Positions 25,041-34,290 of a stretch of 64,000 bases of DNA are shown piece by piece. Within the stretch, counting starts at the first letter, position 1, and the number at the start of each line of letters is the position of its first letter. The notes below the pieces were generated by a model. It did no database searches. It was not told the origin of the DNA and saw only the letters and a program-made list of their open reading frames with translations. This DNA comes from Roseomonas sp. CECT 9278 (lineage in GTDB: Bacteria > Pseudomonadota > Alphaproteobacteria > Acetobacterales > Acetobacteraceae). The stretch spans positions 173,498 through 237,497 of the forward strand of contig NZ_CAKKLX010000002.1 of NCBI RefSeq assembly GCF_918698155.1, read 5' to 3'. A program made the position numbers and the translations under genes.

Positions 25041-25069
25041 AGGATATGGAACGGTCGTTCCAATATCAA
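25041..25069 (-). promoter_or_regulatory. Promoter with TetR operator filling the spacer
   Basis: Read on the minus strand: -35 TTGATA (25069-25064), a 17-nt spacer, and -10 TATCCT (25046-25041). The spacer contains the near-perfect palindrome TGGAACGACCGTTCCA (25062-25047; only the two central bases break symmetry). This is the arrangement of an autorepressed TetR promoter. The predicted transcript would begin about 20 nt before the proposed CTG start. The -35 box overlaps the stop codon of the CoA-transferase gene. Confidence 0.75.
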
Positions 25070-26310
25070 GCCGCGCTGCGCGGCGCTGTGTCGCGCACCA
25101 CGCCCAGCCCGCGCAGCCGCGCGAGTTCCGCCGTGCCCAGGGCCGCGCCCAGCACCTCGTCGTTGTGCTCGCCGATGCGCGGTGCGGGGCGTGCGAGCAC
25201 GCCGGGCGTGGCGGACAGGCGCGGCACCATGCCGTGCATCGGCAGCCAGCCGCCGGGCATGTCGTCGTCCGGTACCTCGATCAGCGCCTCGCGTTCGATG
25301 GTGTAGGGGTCGGTCTCCAGCATGGCGGTGTCCATGATGGGGCCGATGGTCACGCCCGCACGGTCGAAATGCGCGACGTTGTCGGCCAGCGTGCGCTGCC
25401 CGATCCAGCCGCCGATGATCGCGTCCAGCTCCTGCCAGTGCTGCAGCCGCGCGGGGTTGTTCGCGAAGCGCGGGTCGGCGATCAGGTCGGGGCGATCGAT
25501 CGACCGGAACAGCTTTTCCGTCATGCCCTGCGTCGAGGCCGACAGGCACACCCATCCGCCATCGCTCGTGCGGTATGCGTTGCGCGGCGAGGTATTGGTC
25601 GAACGCGACCCGGTGCGCGGCTTGCGCCTGCCGGTGATGCGCCAATTCGCCACCTGCGGTTCCAGCACGCTGAACAGCGGTTCGAACAGCGACACGTCCA
25701 GCACCTGCCCGCCGCCGCCCGCTTCCGCGTGGCGCAGCGCGATCATCGCCACCGACGCGCCATACAGCCCCGCATAGGCATCGCCCATGAACATCGGCGG
25801 CAGCACCGGCTCGCGGTCGTCGAAGCCATTCACCGCGGCGAAGCCGGAATAGCCCTCGACCAGCGTGCCGAAGCCCGGCTTGTGGCGATACGGCCCGTCC
25901 TGCCCCCAGCCGGAGATCCGCACGATCACCAGCGCGGGGTTGATCGCCAGCAGGTCAGCCGGCGCCAGCCCCATCGCCTCCAGCACGCCGGGGCGGAAGG
26001 ATTCCACGAACATCGCGGCTTCGCGCACCAGCGCCTTCACCGCGGCGACCCCTTCCGGCCGCTTGAGGTCCAGGGCGACCGACTTCTTGTTGCGGCAGAT
26101 GGTCTTCCAGGATGTCTCGACGCCGCCCACGCGCCAGGCGCGCAGCGTGTCGCCCTCGGGCGGTTCGACCTTCACCACCTCGGCGCCGTGGTCGGAGAAT
26201 ACCTTGGTGAGCACATTCCCGGCCACCAGGCGCGACAGGTCCACCACGCGCACGCCATCCATGGCGCCGCGCGCGGCGGGGTCGAAGGCCTTGCGATGGA
26301 TGCCGGTCAT
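25066..26310 (-). CDS. CaiB/BaiF family CoA transferase
   Basis: A 414-aa family III CoA transferase that moves CoA between organic acids. The N-terminus MDGVRVVDLSRLVAGNVLTK followed by DHGAEVVKVEPPEGD is diagnostic. The catalytic Asp is expected in GGGQVLDVSLFEPLFSVLEP. GWGQDGPYRHKPGF and the C-terminal PAPRIGEHNDEVL complete the pattern. The ATG at 26310 forms a TGATG junction with the Bug-type binding-protein gene, so the two are coupled: likely uptake followed by CoA activation of a carboxylate. Confidence 0.93.
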   Translation of the reverse strand: MTGIHRKAFDPAARGAMDGVRVVDLSRLVAGNVLTKVFSDHGAEVVKVEPPEGDTLRAWRVGGVETSWKTICRNKKSVALDLKRPEGVAAVKALVREAAMFVESFRPGVLEAMGLAPADLLAINPALVIVRISGWGQDGPYRHKPGFGTLVEGYSGFAAVNGFDDREPVLPPMFMGDAYAGLYGASVAMIALRHAEAGGGGQVLDVSLFEPLFSVLEPQVANWRITGRRKPRTGSRSTNTSPRNAYRTSDGGWVCLSASTQGMTEKLFRSIDRPDLIADPRFANNPARLQHWQELDAIIGGWIGQRTLADNVAHFDRAGVTIGPIMDTAMLETDPYTIEREALIEVPDDDMPGGWLPMHGMVPRLSATPGVLARPAPRIGEHNDEVLGAALGTAELARLRGLGVVRDTAPRSAA

Positions 26311-27284
26311 CACTCGATCCTGATGTTCGCGAGTTGCGCCACCTCGCGCCAGCGGGCGATGTCGGCGCGCAGCATGTCGGCGAATTGCGCCGGCGTGCCC
26401 GGGGACGGCGTCGCACCCTCGCCCTGGTAGAGCCGCGCCATGTCGGGGTCGCGCAGCGCGACATTGGCCTCGGCGTTCAGCCGTTCGAGGATCGGCGCCG
26501 GCAGGCCGTGCGGCGCGAACAGCCCCCACCAGATCGCGATGTCGTAGTCGAGGCCACTGTCCTTCACCTGCGGTGCGGCCGGCGCACCCGCCGGGATGCC
26601 CTCGGCGCTGTAGGCCAGCAGCCGCACGCGCCCGTCGCGCACCACGCCGGCGGCGCTGGGCAGCGTGGTGATCATCAGCTGGATATGCCCCGCCACCAGG
26701 TCCGTCACCGCCGGCCCGGTGCCGCGATAGGGCACGTGGTTCATCTGCACGCCGGCGCGCTGGGCGAAATACTCGGTGACGAAGTGGTTGATGCCGCCGG
26801 GGCCGGAGGTGCCGTAGTCGATCCGCCCGGGCCGTTCCTTCGCCAGCCGCACCAGGTCCTGGATGCTGCGCACCGGCAGGTCGTTGTTGACGATGACGAT
26901 GAAGGGCGATCGCGCGAGCAGCGCGACCGGCGTGAAGTTCTCCAGCACGCCCCAGGGCACGCGCTGCGAGACCGAGGTGGTGGCGAAGGAGGATGACGAC
27001 ACCATCAGCGTGTAGCCATCCACCGGCGACTGCGCGACGTTGCTCGCCCCGATCGCGCCGCCCGCGCCGGCGCGGTTCTCGATCACCACCGGCTGGCCCA
27101 GCTTCTGTTGCAGCCGTTCGGCCAGCGGGCGCGCCACCACGTCGTTCGACCCGCCGGGCGGGAAGGGCACCACCAGGCGCACCGGGCGGCTGGGCCACGG
27201 TGCCTGCGCCCGCACCGCCGGCGCCGCCAGCACGCCCGCCCCGGCCAGCAGCGTGCGCCGCCCGAAGCCGTCCATCATCGTCAT
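26310..27284 (-). CDS. Tripartite tricarboxylate transporter binding protein (Bug family)
   Basis: A 324-aa Bug/TctC-type binding protein. The start at 27284 (MTMMDGFGRRTLLAGAGVLA) gives a Tat-like signal with GRRTLLAG. Landmarks: WPSRPVRLVVPFPPGGSNDVVARPLAE, VVIENRAGAGGAIGASNVA, NHVPYRGTGPAVTDLVAGHI. It is the second Bug protein of the window, and its partner is the CoA transferase rather than membrane subunits. AGGAAA lies 12 nt upstream of the start. Confidence 0.92.
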   Translation of the reverse strand: MTMMDGFGRRTLLAGAGVLAAPAVRAQAPWPSRPVRLVVPFPPGGSNDVVARPLAERLQQKLGQPVVIENRAGAGGAIGASNVAQSPVDGYTLMVSSSSFATTSVSQRVPWGVLENFTPVALLARSPFIVIVNNDLPVRSIQDLVRLAKERPGRIDYGTSGPGGINHFVTEYFAQRAGVQMNHVPYRGTGPAVTDLVAGHIQLMITTLPSAAGVVRDGRVRLLAYSAEGIPAGAPAAPQVKDSGLDYDIAIWWGLFAPHGLPAPILERLNAEANVALRDPDMARLYQGEGATPSPGTPAQFADMLRADIARWREVAQLANIRIE

Positions 27285-27413
27285 GTCGCGTTTCCTGTCC
27301 CGAACGGGCGCAGTCTTGCCCATCCCGGCGCGCGCCGGAAGCGCGGGGCGTACACGCGGCATTCACCCGCGCCATGGCACATCGCAGGCAGGGACCAGGA
27401 GGGTCTTGGCGCC

Positions 27414-27908
27414 ATGCCGGAGGACAGGCCGTTCCGCGAATGGCCGCTCGAACAACTGGCGGAGCAGGCGATCCTGCATGTCGCCAACCGCGCCGTGCTC
27501 GATGGCTTGGCGGCCGAGGTCGCGCACCGGCCCGGCACGCGCGCGCGCGCCCTGCTCGCGCGGCTGCAGCGCCTGCAGGAGGAAGCCGGCGCGGCGCCGC
27601 GCGGCATGGCGGTGGCCGACCTGCGCGACCTGCTGGCCTCCGCGGCCGGGGAGATCGTGCGCCTGCGCGCCGCGCTGGCGACCGCGCAGGCGCGCCTGGC
27701 CGCCGCCGGGGAGCAGGACGACCCGGGGCCGCATCGGCGCGTCTACCTGACCCCCGATGCGCCGGCCTGGCTGGTCAGCGAGGTGCGCCGCGCCTTCCGC
27801 CGGCGCTACCATCCCGACAGCCACGCCAATGCCGGCCGGCGCGGCCGCGCCGAGGAGGTCTTCAAGCGCGCCGAGGCGGTTTTCGCGGAAATCGAAACGC
27901 GCGGCTGA
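27414..27908 (+). CDS. J-domain-like protein A (tandem pair)
   Basis: A 164-aa protein without a recognised full-length family. The N-terminal half is helical (EQAILHVANRAVLDGLAAEV), the middle a predicted coiled coil (EIVRLRAALATAQARLAAAG), and the C-terminal ~50 residues resemble a short J-domain: APAWLVSEVRRAFRRRYHPDSHAN with the HPD tripeptide, then EEVFKRAEAVFAEI. A J-domain normally stimulates DnaK, but no dnaK is near. GGAGGG lies about 12 nt upstream of the ATG at 27414. It is paralogous to the next gene. Confidence 0.75.
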   Translation: MPEDRPFREWPLEQLAEQAILHVANRAVLDGLAAEVAHRPGTRARALLARLQRLQEEAGAAPRGMAVADLRDLLASAAGEIVRLRAALATAQARLAAAGEQDDPGPHRRVYLTPDAPAWLVSEVRRAFRRRYHPDSHANAGRRGRAEEVFKRAEAVFAEIETRG

Positions 27909-28073
27909 GCGCGCCGGCGGCCATCGACCACTCCGGCGCGGCATGGCCCGCCGCGCTGCCATCCCTGCGCGAGGCGCCCGGGGCATTCCGCCCGCGAAAG
28001 CAACCAAGGATTGTGCGAACCCAACCCCTGATGCGTAGAACGCCACTCGCAAGACTGCTAGGTCTCAAAAATA

Positions 28074-28649
28074 ATGGAGGGGCCTTTCCAGAACCCGATG
28101 TCGGACACCTCGCCGCTCGCGAACAAGAAGGCCCTGACCAACTGGCCTTCCTCGCGCCTGCTGGAGTTCGCCGAGGCACATCCTCGGGATGTGGAACTGC
28201 TCGCCTTCATCCTGGGCGAGCTCGGGCGCCGCGATGTCGAGGTCGCGCAATCCGCGGCGCGGCGTGTCGGCCAATTGCTCAACCGCGCCGAGAATGGCGC
28301 GACGCAGAACCCGACCGAGGTCGCGGCCGAGCGCGATGGCCGGCTGGAACACCTGCGCGCGCGCCTCGAAGCCACCGAGGCGCGGCTGCGCGAGGCCGAG
28401 CAGCGCGCCTCGGCCGCCGAGCGCGCGCTGGCGACCGAGGCGCTGCCGGCGCGCAGCAACGCCCTGCTGCGTCGCGTCCATCTGTCGGAGACCGCGCCGA
28501 CCTGGCTGGTCGATGCGGCGCGGCGCGCCTTCCGCCTGCGCTTCCACCCGGACCGCTTCGCCGATCCGGCGATGAAGGCGCGCGCCGAGGAAACCTTCAA
28601 GGAGGCGGAGGAAGTGTTCCGCCAGATCACCACCGCCCAGGGGGGGTGA
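28074..28649 (+). CDS. J-domain-like protein B (tandem pair)
   Basis: A 191-aa paralogue of the upstream protein. The C-terminal part aligns well: RRVHLSETAPTWLVDAARRAF against RRVYLTPDAPAWLVSEVRRAF, then RFHPDRFADP against RYHPDSHANA, and a common EEVF helix. The middle is a longer Arg/Glu/Ala coiled coil (RLEHLRARLEATEARLREAE). The N-terminal part is unrelated to protein A. An internal ATG at 28098 is an alternative start. The 165-bp gap from protein A is slightly AT-richer just before the start and may hold a promoter. Confidence 0.75.
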   Translation: MEGPFQNPMSDTSPLANKKALTNWPSSRLLEFAEAHPRDVELLAFILGELGRRDVEVAQSAARRVGQLLNRAENGATQNPTEVAAERDGRLEHLRARLEATEARLREAEQRASAAERALATEALPARSNALLRRVHLSETAPTWLVDAARRAFRLRFHPDRFADPAMKARAEETFKEAEEVFRQITTAQGG

Positions 28650-28664
28650 GCCGCGCGCGGCGCC

Positions 28665-29099
28665 TCAGCGCCGTGCCGCGATCTCGCGCGCCAGGTCGTC
28701 GCGCGGCGGGCAGGCGGCGGGGCACAGCGCCTCCAGCCGGCGCAGGTTCGCCGCGGCACGCTCGCGCTGGCCGGTCTCGAGGAACATCACGCCCTGGTAG
28801 GCGAGGGCGGGCAGGTGCGCCGGGTCGCGCGCCAGTGCCTGGTCGTAGCGCGCCGCGGCCTCCGCGAAGCGACCGTCGCTGCGCAGCGCCAGCGCCAGGT
28901 AGGTGAGCACGTCGGGGTCGCCGGGCAGCCGCGCCAGCACGGATTCCAGCAGCGGCACCGACAGGTCGTAGCGGCCGGTCGCCTGCAGGCGCACGGCCTC
29001 GATGGCGGCGGGGTCGTCCATCGGGTCCGGCGGCGCGGCGGCGGCGGCGGCGGGCAGCAGCAGGGCGGCGAGCAGGACGGCGGGACGCATGCCGGCCAT
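28665..29099 (-). CDS. Periplasmic TPR-repeat protein
   Basis: A 144-aa secreted protein: signal MRPAVLLAALLLPAAAAAAP followed by about three TPR units (DPDVLTYLALALRSDGRFAE, AAARYDQALARDPAHLPALA). A CPAACPP segment near the C-terminus could form a disulfide. Start at 29099 or the ATG three codons later. It is convergent with J-domain-like protein B. No specific partner is evident. Confidence 0.8.
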   Translation of the reverse strand: MAGMRPAVLLAALLLPAAAAAAPPDPMDDPAAIEAVRLQATGRYDLSVPLLESVLARLPGDPDVLTYLALALRSDGRFAEAAARYDQALARDPAHLPALAYQGVMFLETGQRERAAANLRRLEALCPAACPPRDDLAREIAARR

Positions 29100-29253
29100 C
29101 ATGCGCCGGGCGCGGGCGGCGCCGGATGAAGCCTGCGGGACATCGCGGCCGGCGCCGGTGCCGTTTGCCTGGGCGCGCCGCGAGGCCTCCAGCCGCTTGC
29201 TTGCACGAGCACCGCTACCGGACCGGATGGGGCGCATCGGACCGGCATCCGAT

Positions 29254-29931
29254 CTATTCGGCGGCGAGGCGCATGCGGCCGCCGCGTGCCGCGACCACCG
29301 CCAGCAGCGCCTGCGTCACCGCCGCCTGGCAGGGTTCGATCACCGGCACGCCGCAGGCCTGTTCGGCGAAGTCGCGGTGGCCGGCCATGCCGGCGCAGCC
29401 GAGGATGACGGCCTCCGCCCCCAGCGCGACCAGCTCGCGCGCCGCATCGGCCAGGCGGGCGCGCGGCGCGACGGGGTCCGTCAGCACCTCCATGTCGAGG
29501 TTGAGCGGGATGGTGCCGGCGAGGCGTGTGTCGACGCCCATGGATTGCAGCGCGCGGCGCTGGCGCGGCTTCGACTTGTCGGTGAAGGCGATGATGCCGA
29601 AGCGTTCGCCGCGCATCATGGCGGCCGCGACGGCGCAGCGCAGCGGGCCGAAGACCGGCTTGTCGGTCACCGTGCGGACCGCCTCCAGCCCCGGGTCGGA
29701 GACGCAGCCGATGACGTAGGCGTCGGCCGGTTCGGCTTCCACCATGCGACACAGGGGTTCGGCCACGGCGTACCAGTCGCGCCAGGTGACGATCGCGCCA
29801 GGGCTGTCGGGCAGGCGCGTGACGTCGAGGCGCGGCAGGCCCGGTGCGGCGAAGGGCGCGATGGCGCCGGCGATGCCGTCCGTGCAGGACAGGCTGGAGT
29901 TCGGATTGATGACCAGGATGCGTTCGACCAT
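29254..29931 (-). CDS. Aspartate/glutamate (hydantoin) racemase family protein
   Basis: A 225-aa Asp/Glu/hydantoin racemase. Start MVERILVINPNSSLSCTDGI carries the family's NPNSS loop. The two catalytic Cys regions are present: VIGCVSDPGLEAV near residue 75 and EAVILGCAGMAGH near residue 180, as in hydantoin racemases. The start at 29931 has GAGG upstream; the open frame extends further but is unsupported. It probably acts in amino-acid or hydantoin metabolism; the substrate is not determined. Confidence 0.88.
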   Translation of the reverse strand: MVERILVINPNSSLSCTDGIAGAIAPFAAPGLPRLDVTRLPDSPGAIVTWRDWYAVAEPLCRMVEAEPADAYVIGCVSDPGLEAVRTVTDKPVFGPLRCAVAAAMMRGERFGIIAFTDKSKPRQRRALQSMGVDTRLAGTIPLNLDMEVLTDPVAPRARLADAARELVALGAEAVILGCAGMAGHRDFAEQACGVPVIEPCQAAVTQALLAVVAARGGRMRLAAE

Positions 29932-30079
29932 GGCGCATCCTCGCGCCGGCGGCGCGCCCTGTTCAAGCCCGGCATTGTGGGGAATGCTTGAATTCGTCGG
30001 CCGGAGCGCCGACAATGTTGCGTTGCACAATGGGCGCCCCAAGGCGCCTGCGGGCGGAGTGCCCGCGAAAGGAACGCCG

Positions 30080-30556
30080 ATGCCCCTGGACCCGAGGCGC
30101 GACCCCGCCGCGTTCCCCGTGACGCACCCGCCGGTCGGCGTGGCGCTGGCGCGCGGCGCCATGTTCCGCTGCCCGGCCTGCGGCCAGGGCAAGCTGTTCG
30201 ACGGCTATCTGCGGCTGGCCGATGAATGCTCGGCCTGCCACGTGCCGCTCGGGCGGATCCGGGCCGATGATGCGCCGCCCTATTTCACCATCCTGATCGC
30301 CGGGCATGTGCTGGTGCCGGGGGTGTTCCTGGTCGAGAAGCTGTGGCGGCCCGAAATGTGGGTCCATATGGCGATCTGGCTGCCGCTGTTCGCCATTGTC
30401 TGCACGCTGATGCTGCGGCCGGTGAAGGGCATGGTCGTGGCGTGGATGCTGCGCCTGGGCCTGACCGGGGACGAGCAGGGGCCGGCGATCCCGGCCGCCG
30501 TGCAGCCGGCCGGGCCGGCGCAGCTTGCCGTGCGACGGCCGGCCGGCGATGCCTGA
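30080..30556 (+). CDS. DUF983 family membrane protein
   Basis: A 158-aa protein with two CxxC pairs typical of DUF983: FRCPACGQGKLF and ECSACHVPLG, which should bind zinc. Two transmembrane segments follow (ILIAGHVLVPGVFLVEKLW and MAIWLPLFAIVCTLML). Function unknown; in alphaproteobacteria it often neighbours UPF0262 as here. The ATG at 30080 is preceded by AAAGGA. It overlaps the next gene by 8 nt. Confidence 0.9.
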   Translation: MPLDPRRDPAAFPVTHPPVGVALARGAMFRCPACGQGKLFDGYLRLADECSACHVPLGRIRADDAPPYFTILIAGHVLVPGVFLVEKLWRPEMWVHMAIWLPLFAIVCTLMLRPVKGMVVAWMLRLGLTGDEQGPAIPAAVQPAGPAQLAVRRPAGDA

Positions 30557-31019
30557 GCAGCGCCTGGTCCGCATCGAACTGCCCGAGGAGCCGCCGGCGC
30601 CGTCGGTCTATGCCGAGGCGGACCGGCGCCAGGCGATCGCGGACCTGCTGACCGGCAATCGCTTCGACCCGGCGAACCTGGCGCCCGGGCCCTATGCCCT
30701 GGCGGTGTCGGTGCGGGAGGGGCGGTTGGTGCTCGATATCCGCGATGTCGACAACCGGCCGCTGCATGTGCTGGCGCTGGCGCTGGGGCCGTTCCGGCGC
30801 CTCATCAAGGACTACCACATGGTGGTCGAGGCGCATGAGCAGGCGGTGGCGGAATCCGGCCCGGAAAGCCGCGTGCAGGCGATCGACATGGGCCGGCGCG
30901 GGCTGCACAACGAAGGGGCGGAACTGCTCCAGGCGCGGCTGGCCGGGCGCATCGCGGTGGATTTCGAGACGGCGCGGCGGCTGTTCACGCTGGTCTGCGC
31001 GTTGCACCAGCGGATTTGA
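30549..31019 (+). CDS. UPF0262 family protein
   Basis: A 156-aa cytoplasmic protein of the UPF0262 family, common in alphaproteobacteria and of unknown function. Landmarks: YAEADRRQAIADLLTGNRF, GPYALAVSVREGRLVLDIRD, then LALGPFRRLIKDYHMVVEAH and the terminal FETARRLFTLVCALHQR. It overlaps the DUF983 gene and is likely cotranscribed. Confidence 0.9.
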   Translation: MPEQRLVRIELPEEPPAPSVYAEADRRQAIADLLTGNRFDPANLAPGPYALAVSVREGRLVLDIRDVDNRPLHVLALALGPFRRLIKDYHMVVEAHEQAVAESGPESRVQAIDMGRRGLHNEGAELLQARLAGRIAVDFETARRLFTLVCALHQRI

Positions 31020-31030
31020 GTGGACCAAGT

Positions 31031-31041
31031 GGACTTAGTCC
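31031..31041. promoter_or_regulatory. Palindrome upstream of the toxin-antitoxin pair
   Basis: GGACTTAGTCC is an 11-bp palindrome apart from its central base, 15 nt before the antitoxin ATG, and is preceded by a related GGACCAAGT half. Phd/VapB-type antitoxins usually bind such repeats over their own promoter, so this is a plausible operator; the promoter boxes themselves are not clear. Confidence 0.5.
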
Positions 31042-31055
31042 GATAGATCTTCGGC

Positions 31056-31295
31056 ATGTCCACGCTGAATATCCATGAGGCCAAGACGCATTTCTCCCGC
31101 CTGGTCGACCGTGTCGGGGCCGGGGAGAGCGTGGTCATCGCGCGGGCCGGCAAGCCCGTGGCGAAGCTGGTGCCGCTGTCGGCGTCCGACGTGCCGGTGA
31201 AGCGCGTCGGCTTCCTTGCTGGCGCCTTCTCGCTGCCTGCCGACTTCGACAGCATGGGGCAGGACGACATCGTGAAGCAGTTCGACGGCGCGTGA
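31056..31295 (+). CDS. Type II antitoxin, Phd/YefM-like
   Basis: A 79-aa antitoxin. MSTLNIHEAKTHFSRLVDRV followed by GESVVIARAGKPVAKLVPL is the standard Phd/YefM DNA-binding fold. The C-terminal part (FSLPADFDSMGQDDIVKQF) should wrap the toxin; the DFD and F.G ending is common among antitoxins of PIN toxins. It overlaps the toxin start by 4 nt. Confidence 0.92.
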   Translation: MSTLNIHEAKTHFSRLVDRVGAGESVVIARAGKPVAKLVPLSASDVPVKRVGFLAGAFSLPADFDSMGQDDIVKQFDGA

Positions 31296-31684
31296 GCCTG
31301 CTGTTGCTGGATACGCATCTGCTGCTCTGGGCGGCGCTGGACGACGCGCGGCTGACGCCCGGCGCCCGCGCGCTTATCGAGGATCCGGCGCAGCATTTGC
31401 TGTTCAGCGCGGCCTCGATCTGGGAGGTGGTGGTGAAGGCGGCGCTCGGGCGCGCGGATTTCACCCTGGATGCGCGGGTGCTGCGCGGCGGGTTGATGGC
31501 GGCGGGGTATCGCGAACTGCCCGTCACCGCCGAGCACGCCATCGCGCTGATGCGCCTGCCGCCGCTGCATCGCGACCCCTTCGACCGCATCCTGCTGGCG
31601 CAGGCCGAGACCGAGGGCGCGACGCTGCTGACCGCCGACCGCGCGCTGGGGCAATATCCCGGGCCGGTGCGGCTGGTGGCGTGA
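31292..31684 (+). CDS. vapC: PIN-domain toxin, VapC-type ribonuclease
   Basis: A 130-aa PIN-domain ribonuclease starting with GTG at 31292, inside the antitoxin stop. Active-site acids are visible: LLLDTHLLLWAALDD (first Asp), FSAASIWEVVVKAALGR (Glu), DPFDRILLAQAETEGATLLTADRAL (Asp pair). All catalytic positions are intact, so the pair is probably functional. Confidence 0.92.
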   Translation: MSLLLLDTHLLLWAALDDARLTPGARALIEDPAQHLLFSAASIWEVVVKAALGRADFTLDARVLRGGLMAAGYRELPVTAEHAIALMRLPPLHRDPFDRILLAQAETEGATLLTADRALGQYPGPVRLVA

Positions 31685-31751
31685 CGGGCGCCGGATCGCG
31701 CCCGGAAGGCTGGTGGCGCGCCCGCGCGCCGGACATGACACGGAGACACGC

Positions 31752-32852
<1,101 letters not shown>

Positions 32853-32883
32853 CCGGCACGCCGGCGGGCGCAGGATCGCGCCC

Positions 32884-34290
32884 ATGGGAACGATCCAGCA
32901 CCTCGCCGCAACGCTCGGCGACCGCAACTGCCTGACCGCCGCCGACGACATCGCGCCCTATGCGGTCGATTGGCGCGGCACCTATCGCGGCATCCCGCGC
33001 GCCGTGCTGCGGCCCGGCAGCGTCGAGGAAGTTCAGGCCGCCGTGCGCGCCTGTGCCGCCGAGGGCCTGGCCATCGTGCCGGCCGGCGGGCGCACCGGGC
33101 TGTGCGGCGGCGCGGTGGTGGCGGAGAACGGGCCGCCCGCGGTGGTGCTGAGCCTCGAACGGCTGAACCGCATCCGCGATGTCGATGCGCGGGATTTCTC
33201 GCTGGTGGCCGAGGCCGGCTGCGTCATCCAGACCGTGCAGCAGGCCGCCGCCGCGGTCGACCGGCTGTTCCCGCTGTCCTGGGGCGCGCAGGGGTCGGCC
33301 ATGGTGGGCGGCGCGCTGTCCACCAATGCGGGGGGCATCCGCACGCTGCGCTGGGGCAATGCGCGCGACCTGGTGCTGGGCCTCGAAGTCGTGCTGCCGG
33401 ATGGGCGCGTGCTCAACGACCTGCGGCGCGTGCGCAAGGACAATTCCGGCTACGCGCTGCGCCACCTGTTCCTGGGCGGGGAGGGGACGCTCGGCGTCAT
33501 CACCGCCGCCGCGCTGCGCCTGGTGCCGGCGCTCAAGCGGGTGGAGACGGCCTTCGTCGCGGTGCCCTCGCCCGATGCCGCGCTGGCGCTGTTCTCGCGC
33601 ATGATGGCAAGCGGGGCGGAGGTGATCGCCTTCGAGATCATGATCCGCCGCTGCCTTGAGATCGTGGAACTCATGGGCAATGGGTTGCGCTCGCCGCTGC
33701 CGATCGACAGCCCCTGGGTCGTGATGGTCGAGATCGCCGCGTCGCACCCCGCCGTGCCGCTGCGCGAGATGCTGGAGGACACGCTGGCCGCCGCGATGGA
33801 GGCTGGCGACGTGACCGACGCCACGCTCGCCGACAACGAGGCGCAGCGCGCGACCTTCTGGCGCATCCGCGAGGACTGGCCGGAGTGCCACCGCCGCCAC
33901 GGGCCGGCGATCGGCGCCGATACCTCGGTGCCGGTCTCGGCCGTGCCGGAATTCTGCGCGCGCGTCGCGGCGGCCTTCGCGCAAGGCTGGCCCGAGGGCG
34001 AGTTCATCGCGCTGGGCCATGCCGGCGACGGCAACATCCACATCAGCCTGAACGCACCGGCGGGCATGTCGCGGGAGGATTGGCGCGAGCGTGCCCGCGA
34101 TGCCGAGGCGGCGGTGAACGCGATCGCGGTGGACCTCGGCGGCTCCTTCTCGGCCGAGCATGGCATCGGGCAGTCCAAGCGGCACGCGATGGCGACGCAC
34201 AAGGACGCGGTGGCACTGGACCTGATGCGCGCGGTGAAGGCGGCAATCGACCCGGGCGGGGTGATGAATCCGGGGAAGATGCTGCCGTGA
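32884..34290 (+). CDS. FAD-binding oxidoreductase, GlcD / D-2-hydroxyglutarate dehydrogenase-like
   Basis: A 468-aa VAO/PCMH-type flavoprotein. The FAD pyrophosphate loop is PAGGRTGLCGGAVV, followed by LSWGAQGSAMVGGALSTNAGG and NARDLVLGLEVVLPDGRVL. C-terminal metal and substrate motifs are GHAGDGNIHISLN and SAEHGIGQSKR. It probably oxidises a D-2-hydroxy acid and passes electrons to a flavoprotein or quinone. The gene is the last before the AT-rich island. Confidence 0.92.
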   Translation: MGTIQHLAATLGDRNCLTAADDIAPYAVDWRGTYRGIPRAVLRPGSVEEVQAAVRACAAEGLAIVPAGGRTGLCGGAVVAENGPPAVVLSLERLNRIRDVDARDFSLVAEAGCVIQTVQQAAAAVDRLFPLSWGAQGSAMVGGALSTNAGGIRTLRWGNARDLVLGLEVVLPDGRVLNDLRRVRKDNSGYALRHLFLGGEGTLGVITAAALRLVPALKRVETAFVAVPSPDAALALFSRMMASGAEVIAFEIMIRRCLEIVELMGNGLRSPLPIDSPWVVMVEIAASHPAVPLREMLEDTLAAAMEAGDVTDATLADNEAQRATFWRIREDWPECHRRHGPAIGADTSVPVSAVPEFCARVAAAFAQGWPEGEFIALGHAGDGNIHISLNAPAGMSREDWRERARDAEAAVNAIAVDLGGSFSAEHGIGQSKRHAMATHKDAVALDLMRAVKAAIDPGGVMNPGKMLP

